Origin: Deltaproteobacteria bacterium | GTDB taxonomy: Bacteria > Desulfobacterota > Desulfobacteria > Desulfobacterales > JAFDFH01 | Assembly (NCBI GenBank): GCA_019309945.1 | Contig: JAFDFH010000219.1 | Span: 1-5,364, forward strand | Direction of reading: 5' to 3' | Length of the DNA stretch: 5,364 bases | Part shown: piece by piece, positions 1 through 4,237 of the stretch | Position numbering within the stretch: position 1 is the stretch's first letter | How the letters are laid out: every line of letters begins with the position of its first letter | Made by a program: the position numbers and the translations under genes | The notes under the pieces: generated by a model | The model's database searches: none | Told to the model about the DNA's origin: nothing | The model's input: the letters and a program-made list of their open reading frames with translations, nothing else

Positions 1-269
1 ATATCAAAAAATCAGAAAATATCATCAAGACATCCAATGAACAAATACTGGACGCTTTTCACCGACTCGATCACGATGACGTGGATACGTTTCTGCATCT
101 TGGCGGTGCATTACCGATGGTCAGCCTGATTTCAGTTCTGGAACATTCCTTAGGACGTCCCGTCGTGTCGACCAATGCCGCGAGTTATTGGTACGCGTTG
201 CGGCGCCACGGTATCGAAGATCAACTCGATGGGTATGGTCGTTTGCTTTTACAAACTGATATCGACTGA
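1..269 (+). CDS. Asp/Glu racemase / maleate isomerase-type protein, C-terminal part only
   Basis: The reading frame (codons from position 3) is open to the left edge, so this is the C-terminal part, about 88 residues, of a larger protein; a GTG at 81 is internal, not a real start. The visible part matches the last third of the Asp/Glu racemase superfamily (maleate cis-trans isomerase, arylmalonate decarboxylase, hydantoin racemase): a strand ending in LGGALPMV, then a helix with a conserved Glu (VLEHSLGRPVVSTNAA), then YWYALRRHGI and the terminal GYGRLL. Enzymes of this fold use two facing cysteines. In this half the second Cys is expected just after the first strand, in an SCT/SCG-like motif, but here the residues are LGGAL, so that Cys appears to be Gly. 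Some family members with a Gly-Thr-Asn motif also lack it, so this may be a subfamily trait and not damage. Substrate unknown; probably cytosolic. The family call is fairly sure, the activity is not. Confidence 0.82.
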   Translation, partial: IKKSENIIKTSNEQILDAFHRLDHDDVDTFLHLGGALPMVSLISVLEHSLGRPVVSTNAASYWYALRRHGIEDQLDGYGRLLLQTDID

Positions 270-283
270 TGGTTTGCTGATTG

Positions 284-323
284 CTTTAGAGGGAAATTAT
301 GCAAAATTGCTAATCCTCTAAAG
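284..323 (+). terminator. Inverted repeat downstream of racemase-like gene, possible weak terminator
   Basis: CTTTAGAGG (284-292) and CCTCTAAAG (315-323) are perfect 9-bp complements, and one more G-T pair is possible inside. The 22-base interval contains GCAAAATTGC, which is itself self-complementary. A TTTTCTTC tract (331-338) follows, but 7 bases after the stem, which is far for a standard Rho-independent terminator. The position, 14 bases after the racemase-like stop codon and well before the next start, suits an end-of-transcript signal. An operator for the downstream gene is the alternative. Confidence 0.35.
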
Positions 324-495
324 ACTTGGATTTTCTTCAACAGTTGCTGCCACCTTATACCCGTGAGTCATATTTTCGATTGTCGGCAAAATTTCAATAA
401 CGGATATTCGCCTTAGCTATCTGCGAAAACCATATTCTAAAGTAAAAAACTGGAGGCGGTTCCGCGCATACACTTAAAAAACAAGGAAAATCAAG

Positions 496-1689
496 ATGAC
501 AGAGATGGAAAGACTCGAGAAGGCACTTTTGCCGTACGAAAAGAGACTGAGGGCCCAGGAGAGATTCAGGAAGTTTTTGGGGGTAAAGGAAGTTGAGCAG
601 CCCACGTACCAAAGATACATCACTGGACCTGTCGAGCGGTTTGAAAAAACGCGCATGGCCTTTTTGGCATTGCGGCCAGGTAACACCTACGGTGAAGAGC
701 TTCGAAAAAAGTTTAAAGCCCAGACCGGTTATGACCGTCACCTCATTGCGCCTGAGTACGAAGAACTGGAGGAAGAAGACCGTATTGCCCGGTCCATTTC
801 CCAGGCAGTTACCAGAGCCTGCGGCGACTATGAGCCCGAGCCATTTCCGATAACCCCGCTTGAGGGTCGCCTGGAAGTAAAAGACGAGGCTATAATATCC
901 AGGCTAATTAAAAAAGTGGGCTTAATGTTTGGGGCCGATATCGTACGTATTACCGAACTGGATCAACGCTGGGTATACCAGGGAGGCAAAATCTCTCACA
1001 AATATGCCATCATTTGCGCCTTGCAACACAAGCCCAGTTTACTCAATCTGGCACCGTCTTATTTTTCCGAGGCCTCCTCGGGCGATTCCTATTCCCGCCT
1101 CAAGATTATCACCACTCAACTGACCGATTTTATACGAGGCTTGGGGTATGATGCCATGTACCGAGAGACCCGGGGATCTGGCGAACCCGAGCTGACCATG
1201 GTGCCGATTGCCTTGGACGCGGGCATCGGAGAATTCTGTCGAACCGGAAGGGTGCTTTCTCCAGAATATGGGAACAACATGCGCCTAAAAGCGGTTACTA
1301 CGGATTTGCCGTTACTTAAGGATAAACCCATTTCATTCGGTACTCACGAATTTTGCATGGCTTGTGAAAGCTGTGCCAAATACTGTCCGCCGGGTGCAGT
1401 TCCCAAGGGGGCGCCAAGTGATCAAATGCCCAACCCTGTCCATAACAATCCGGGTTTCAAAAAATGGTGGATAAATGCAGAAAAGTGCATCATTTTTTGG
1501 GGCATGAACCGAAAAAAATGGGGCAGCTGCGGCGGGCGCTGTATGGCAGTCTGTCCATGGAACAAACCAATGAACCTGTTTCACAATTCCGTGCGCTGGT
1601 TCGCTATCCATTCCCCTGATTTTTTAAAGAAGCTTTTGGTGTGGGGAGACGAATTTGTTTACAGACGTAAAAAACAGATCGACAAATAG
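496..1689 (+). CDS. RdhA-like reductive dehalogenase, cytoplasmic type without Tat signal
   Basis: Seen: 397 residues, start ATG 496 preceded by AAGGA (483-487). Residues about 211-285 carry the RdhA signature: FIRGLGYDA, then VPIALDAGIGE, PEYGNNMR, and TDLPLLKDKPISFG. Next comes a ferredoxin motif with Cys 287, 290, 293, 297 and a second Cys set at 331, 345, 349, 353 followed by PWNK. Known: RdhA proteins use a corrinoid and two [4Fe-4S] clusters to remove halogens reductively. From spacing I infer Tyr199 as the counterpart of the catalytic Tyr (PceA Tyr246) and Arg263 as that of Arg305; the Asn/Lys position is unclear because the loop at 222-235 is longer. Odd: there is no twin-arginine signal, no hydrophobic N-terminus and no small RdhB anchor gene nearby, so a soluble cytoplasmic enzyme is likely, not a membrane respiratory one. 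The third-to-second Cys spacing in the second motif is CxxxC instead of the usual CxxC. No cobalamin riboswitch is recognisable upstream. QueG-type proteins are related but lack the TDLPL/DKPI signature. Confidence 0.88.
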   Translation: MTEMERLEKALLPYEKRLRAQERFRKFLGVKEVEQPTYQRYITGPVERFEKTRMAFLALRPGNTYGEELRKKFKAQTGYDRHLIAPEYEELEEEDRIARSISQAVTRACGDYEPEPFPITPLEGRLEVKDEAIISRLIKKVGLMFGADIVRITELDQRWVYQGGKISHKYAIICALQHKPSLLNLAPSYFSEASSGDSYSRLKIITTQLTDFIRGLGYDAMYRETRGSGEPELTMVPIALDAGIGEFCRTGRVLSPEYGNNMRLKAVTTDLPLLKDKPISFGTHEFCMACESCAKYCPPGAVPKGAPSDQMPNPVHNNPGFKKWWINAEKCIIFWGMNRKKWGSCGGRCMAVCPWNKPMNLFHNSVRWFAIHSPDFLKKLLVWGDEFVYRRKKQIDK

Positions 1690-1713
1690 TACTCTTTTGA
1701 AGGCGCTGTTTTA

Positions 1714-1718
1714 TTCTA
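1714..1718. repeat. Left 5-bp target-site duplication TTCTA
   Basis: TTCTA directly abuts the left inverted repeat and is repeated exactly at 1975-1979, just outside the right inverted repeat. This is the pattern left by transposition with a 5-bp staggered cut. Confidence 0.6.
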
Positions 1719-1728
1719 CCCTAATTGA
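1719..1728. repeat. Left terminal inverted repeat
   Basis: CCCTAATTGA, the exact reverse complement of 1965-1974. After one mismatch the match continues for two more bases inward (CG, 1730-1731 with 1962-1963). Confidence 0.62.
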
Positions 1729-1730
1729 TC

Positions 1731-1854
1731 GTAAACAAAATGGAGAGAGATAGTAAGCATTTAAATTAATTGTCTATTTTCATTTTTACCGAAATTTCAT
1801 ATATCTTCCATAGATGAGATATAATGTTAAGAAAAATTTCCCCATTTTGTTTAC
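1731..1854. repeat. Foldback arm 1 of the element (13-bp perfect inverted repeat)
   Basis: GTAAACAAAATGG at 1731-1743 is perfectly complementary to 1842-1854. The AT-rich interval holds two nested perfect 7-bp pairs (1791-1797/1834-1840 and 1800-1806/1817-1823), so the whole arm can fold as one long interrupted hairpin. Confidence 0.7.
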
Positions 1855-1861
1855 CCTTCGG

Positions 1862-1962
1862 GAAAGCCGATACTGTCCCATCTTCTGTGTTGCCAAGGAC
1901 TCGCAGTAAATGACTACGGCTTCGCCCTTGGACGCCTTGAAGCTGGGACAGCCTCGACTTTC
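1862..1962. repeat. Foldback arm 2 of the element (imperfect 24-bp stem)
   Basis: The core CTGTCCCA (1873-1880) pairs with TGGGACAG (1944-1951). CTTC/GAAG lies inside it and GAAAG/CTTTC outside, giving 20 paired positions of 24. A further perfect 6-bp pair, CCAAGG/CCTTGG (1893-1898/1926-1931), sits near the tip. This arm is more GC-rich than arm 1. Confidence 0.7.
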
Positions 1963-1964
1963 GC

Positions 1965-1974
1965 TCAATTAGGG
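1965..1974. repeat. Right terminal inverted repeat
   Basis: TCAATTAGGG, the exact reverse complement of 1719-1728, followed immediately by the right TTCTA copy. Confidence 0.62.
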
Positions 1975-1979
1975 TTCTA
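1975..1979. repeat. Right 5-bp target-site duplication TTCTA
   Basis: Second copy of TTCTA. It is also the first part of the palindrome TTCTATATAGAA (1975-1986), which suggests the insertion hit a palindromic target. Confidence 0.6.
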
Positions 1980-1989
1980 TATAGAATGG

Positions 1990-2073
1990 GGGACATTATT
2001 TCCAAAACCATTTGCCAGATTAGTGTTAAAAGAAACAATTAAGTTATAGGTTTAAATCCTATTGTCCCGGCCA
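1990..2073 (+). other. tRNA-like 3' end (T-arm, acceptor strand, CCA), possible tRNA remnant
   Basis: ATAGG (2046-2050), a 7-base loop TTTAAAT and CCTAT (2058-2062) form a T-arm of exactly tRNA size. The next 7 bases TGTCCCG, one G and CCA (2071-2073) fit an acceptor strand, discriminator and encoded CCA. GGGACA at 1990-1995 can pair with TGTCCC, which would give a total length like a class II tRNA. Against a working tRNA: the loop has T where the invariant C of T-psi-C is expected, the first acceptor pair would be G-G, and I cannot fold a D-arm or an anticodon arm from 1996-2045. It may be a decayed tRNA, an attachment-site copy left by an integrated element, or chance. Confidence 0.25.
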
Positions 2074-2098
2074 AATTAAAGGGTTCGGGATATTTTTT
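2064..2098 (+). terminator. Possible Rho-independent terminator before the pyruvate-kinase-like gene
   Basis: TCCCG (2065-2069) pairs with CGGGA (2086-2090), plus a G-T pair outside, with a 16-base loop, and TTTTTT (2093-2098) follows. The stem is short and the loop long, so it is modest. It uses the same bases as the tRNA-like acceptor strand, so only one of the two structures can form. It would end any transcript coming from upstream and leave little room (2099-2118) for a separate promoter of the next gene. Confidence 0.35.
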
Positions 2099-2118
2099 AA
2101 GCAACAATGGAAGATTAA

Positions 2119-3111
2119 ATGAACATTAGAAAAAAACAATATCAGATAATATCAACTCTGGGTCCTTCGGTAAAAAATAAAATACATGATCTTATTCAAG
2201 CAGGGACCACTGGGTTTAGACTCAATTGTTCACATATCACTCAGGAAGAATTGTCACGCTGGTTAGTAGCGCTTGAACGTGCATTCCAGGTACAAGGCGA
2301 TGCGATGCCTGTCTGGTTCGATCTCCAGGGAAGTAAAATGCGTATCGGCAAGTTAACGAAAACATTAATTCTTCAAAGGGGGGATATTGTAACCTTTAGA
2401 AATGGAGGCCGCCAAACTGCAAAAGAAATTCCCTTACCCCATGAGGCTGTATTCGAGATTGTTGAAGAAGGAGATTTACTTTTATTAAACGATGGTAGAA
2501 TTGAATTGTCAGTTATGGAGCAAGGTAATGGCTATTTTACTGCTGAAGCTGTAACTTTTGGCGAATTAAGTTCTTTTAAAAGCTTTGTGATGAAAAAGTG
2601 TTCACCTGAGCTAATTAAAGTATCTCCACGTGACCAGGCTTTCATCGAACAAACAAAACAATTGAAATATGTCGGCTATGCTATCTCATATCTTCAATCT
2701 GCAGAAGAATTATGGCTTTTCAAGAAGATCGTCAATGGGCGGTCAATCGCGGCCAAAATAGAACGTAAAAAAGCATTTGAGTCATTAAAAGAGATTGCAG
2801 ATGTTTCAGATATCTTATGGCTATGTCGTGGCGACCTGGGTGTTGGAGAGTCGATTTATGATCTGTTTACATATGAAAAGAAATTTATTGATCAAATGGC
2901 ATCGATGAATAAACCAGCATTAATTGCCGGTCAGGTTTTAGAGAATATGGTTAATCTAACAACCCCTTCTCGCTCCGAAGTGGCTCATTTGGGTTTTTTA
3001 ATGGAAAGTGGTTTTTTGGGTTTGGTCCTTTCTGATGAAACTGCAATTGGGAAATTCCCAATCCAGGCGGTTACTTTTTGTTCAGATTATTTAGAACATA
3101 TGGCATTATAA
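2119..3111 (+). CDS. Pyruvate-kinase-like protein, catalytic part only (no C-terminal domain)
   Basis: Seen: 330 residues, start ATG 2119 with GGAAG at 2109-2113. Pyruvate kinase motifs appear in order: STLGPS (12-17), FRLNCSH (33-39; Arg34, Asn36, Ser38), FDLQGSKMRIG (67-77), a reduced B-domain around 79-155 with NDGRIEL, AKIE (212-215; Lys213 is the likely phosphoryl-transfer Lys, Glu215 a metal ligand), CRGDLGV (236-242; Asp239 metal ligand), AGQVLENM (270-277), PSRSE (283-287) and LSDETAIGKFP (304-314). Known: the enzyme converts phosphoenolpyruvate and ADP to pyruvate and ATP; usual length is about 470 residues. Odd: it ends right after the barrel, so the C-terminal effector/interface domain is absent, and the substrate-contacting Thr of ATQMLES is Gly271. 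The GDLGVE glutamate is also Gly (243). It is visibly more AT-rich than its neighbours. Inference: a divergent homologue, perhaps with another substrate, possibly acquired horizontally. It has no frameshift and looks intact. Confidence 0.85.
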   Translation: MNIRKKQYQIISTLGPSVKNKIHDLIQAGTTGFRLNCSHITQEELSRWLVALERAFQVQGDAMPVWFDLQGSKMRIGKLTKTLILQRGDIVTFRNGGRQTAKEIPLPHEAVFEIVEEGDLLLLNDGRIELSVMEQGNGYFTAEAVTFGELSSFKSFVMKKCSPELIKVSPRDQAFIEQTKQLKYVGYAISYLQSAEELWLFKKIVNGRSIAAKIERKKAFESLKEIADVSDILWLCRGDLGVGESIYDLFTYEKKFIDQMASMNKPALIAGQVLENMVNLTTPSRSEVAHLGFLMESGFLGLVLSDETAIGKFPIQAVTFCSDYLEHMAL

Positions 3112-3182
3112 GTCGTTAATCATTCCTTAGGAACGCAGCATCACCAGCTAAGCTGAACATCACAATAAAAGGAGTCGGCACA

Positions 3183-4082
3183 ATGATAAAAGATATGAGA
3201 AAGAACAGAGTGGACTATTCTTCACCCTTCCATCGCCCCTCGGTCAAACTCCCTGGCGGGGCCAGGCTTGGCGTCTGGTTCATACTGAATATCGAAAAAT
3301 GGGATATCAATTCGGTTATGGCCAGATCCTATCTTCCGGCACCCCAAGGAGCCCAGACACCCCCTCCAGACATTCCCAACTTCAGTTGGTTTGATTACGG
3401 CCTTCGTGTCGGTTTTTGGCGGATAAAGAAGGTGCTTAACAAACATGGCATTCGTGCAACAGTCAGCCTGAATGCGCCGGTATGTAATGTGCATCCTGAA
3501 ATGGTTCAATCCATGCTGGACAGTGATTGGGAGATCCTGGCCCATGGGTATGAGCAGCGGGCTCTTTTCCTGGAAAAAGATCAGCGCGCCGTCATTCGCA
3601 AGACCCGCGAGACAATTCAGAACTTTACGGGAAAAGCGCCAAGGGGCTGGATGGGCCCGGGCCTGCATGAAACGTTTGACACTCCCGACATCCTTGCAGA
3701 AGAAGGGATAGAGTATCTGGCGGATTGGGTAAATGACGACCAGCCCTATCCTATGCATGTGAAAAAGGGGCAGCTCGTTACTGTGCCCTACACCGTTGAG
3801 CTCAATGATATTCTGATCTATATCGTTCAGCAGCACAGTTCAGATGAGATCTACAAAAGAGGTTGTCTGGCCTTTGACCAACTTTATGACGAGGGGGCGG
3901 AGAGTTCCAGGATCATGGGGATTGCAGTACACCCCTACGTATCAGGGGCGGCTCACAGAATTAAATATCTTGAGAAGCTTTTTGAATATATGAAACAACA
4001 TGATGATGTTATATTTATGACGGGTGAGGAGATCCTGGATTGGTACAACGACGTTGTGGGGCCGGTGCAATATCCGGGTTAG
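3183..4082 (+). CDS. Polysaccharide deacetylase family protein, PuuE/allantoinase-like
   Basis: Seen: 299 residues, start ATG 3183 behind a strong AAAAGGAG (3167-3174). The order of motifs fits the NodB-like deacetylase fold in its PuuE-like branch: LGVWFILNIEKWD (29-41), FDYGLRVGFWRIKKVL (70-85), GIRATVSLNAPVC (89-101), ILAHGYEQR (118-126), RGWMGPGLHET (154-164), LADWVNDDQPYP (179-190), VPYTVELND (201-209), IAVHPYVSG (247-255) and the closing FMTGEEILDWY (278-288). Known: classical members remove acetyl groups from sugars with a metal held by Asp-His-His; PuuE opens allantoin without a metal. Here the TFDDG motif is replaced by NIE and the HxxxH motif reads H121-G-Y-E-Q-R, so sugar deacetylation is doubtful and a C-N hydrolase role on a small cyclic or amide substrate is more likely (inference). 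No signal peptide, so cytoplasmic. Length is normal. It lies 71 bp after the pyruvate-kinase-like gene and may be read with it. Confidence 0.86.
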   Translation: MIKDMRKNRVDYSSPFHRPSVKLPGGARLGVWFILNIEKWDINSVMARSYLPAPQGAQTPPPDIPNFSWFDYGLRVGFWRIKKVLNKHGIRATVSLNAPVCNVHPEMVQSMLDSDWEILAHGYEQRALFLEKDQRAVIRKTRETIQNFTGKAPRGWMGPGLHETFDTPDILAEEGIEYLADWVNDDQPYPMHVKKGQLVTVPYTVELNDILIYIVQQHSSDEIYKRGCLAFDQLYDEGAESSRIMGIAVHPYVSGAAHRIKYLEKLFEYMKQHDDVIFMTGEEILDWYNDVVGPVQYPG

Positions 4083-4136
4083 GGGCCTAACTATTTGTAT
4101 TTGCATCAATTCTATTACCCATACCAAGAATTTTTC

Positions 4137-4174
4137 ACCCGAAGATCTTTAAACCGTTTTGGTTTACATCGGGT
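4137..4174. other. Two-part hairpin in the convergent spacer
   Basis: ACCCGA (4137-4142) pairs with TCGGGT (4169-4174), and inside it TAAACC (4150-4155) pairs with GGTTTA (4161-4166) around a GTTTT loop; asymmetric unpaired bases lie between. It sits between two convergent genes but has no T-run on the 3' side of either strand, so it is not a standard Rho-independent terminator. The rest of 4083-4229 shows nothing else convincing except the weak palindrome GTTAGGGGCCTAAC (4078-4091) over the deacetylase stop. Confidence 0.4.
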
Positions 4175-4210
4175 ATGAAAATAGGCAGCGGATTCCAAGC
4201 TAAGCAGTGG

Positions 4211-4237
4211 AACAAAAACCGGGGGCCGCTTACCGGT
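4211..4237 (-). terminator. Possible terminator of the carboxyltransferase gene
   Basis: Read on the minus strand, ACCGG (4237-4233) pairs with CCGGT (4222-4218) and is followed by TTTT then GTT. The gene's TAA (4232-4230) lies in the loop, so the hairpin overlaps the end of the gene. The stem is only 5 bp but GC-rich, and position and T-tract fit termination. Confidence 0.4.

Larger units (their letters stand above)
1719..1974. mobile_element. MITE-like non-autonomous element, 256 bp, with internal foldbacks
   Basis: Seen: perfect 10-bp terminal inverted repeats, CCCTAATTGA (1719-1728) and TCAATTAGGG (1965-1974), bounded on both sides by TTCTA. Inside, GTAAACAAAATGG (1731-1743) pairs perfectly with 1842-1854. 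Nested within that, GAAATTT (1791-1797) pairs with 1834-1840 and TATATCT (1800-1806) with 1817-1823. A second arm pairs 1862-1885 with 1939-1962 (20 of 24 positions by eye), capped by CCAAGG/CCTTGG (1893-1898/1926-1931). CCCTTCGGG joins the two arms. Drawn out, this is a closing stem with two long hairpins, like a three-way junction. There is no transposase; a 60-residue minus-strand frame across it resembles nothing I know. Removing the element and one TTCTA restores a 14-bp palindrome, ATTCTATATAGAAT. Inference: a MITE mobilised in trans; the parent family is not identifiable from these ends. A structured non-coding RNA is the main alternative. Confidence 0.62.

Noticed and set aside
270..495. 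Cobalamin riboswitch or Crp/FNR-type site upstream of the RdhA-like gene
   Set aside because: No B12-box-like sequence or TTGAT-N4-ATCAA-like dyad could be found by eye.
394..741. 115-residue minus-strand frame overlapping the start of the RdhA-like gene
   Set aside because: No recognisable motif and it overlaps a well supported gene; Cys- and Phe-rich content is typical of an antisense shadow.
1718..1975. Retron-type ncRNA
   Set aside because: The outer stem with internal hairpins is reminiscent of one, but there is no reverse transcriptase gene in the window, and the terminal repeats with flanking TTCTA copies fit a transposable element better.
1766..2038. 90- and 60-residue minus-strand frames across the foldback element as transposase remnants
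   Set aside because: Neither translation shows a DDE, HUH or serine/tyrosine recombinase motif, and the long inverted repeats would explain an accidental open frame.
1988..2073. Functional tRNA-Pyl or tRNA-Sec, suggested by the GCCA end
   Set aside because: No CUA or UCA anticodon loop with a supporting stem can be found, and the D-arm is absent.
3123..3155. Small palindromes TTCCTTAGGAA and CAGCTAAGCTG upstream of the deacetylase as operators or attenuator
   Set aside because: Stems of 4 and 5 bp are expected by chance in 70 bases, and no regulator or known operator consensus supports them.
3222..3836. 204-residue open frame on the minus strand across the deacetylase gene
   Set aside because: It lies wholly opposite a gene with strong family motifs and a good ribosome site, and its own translation matches no family I know; it is a shadow.
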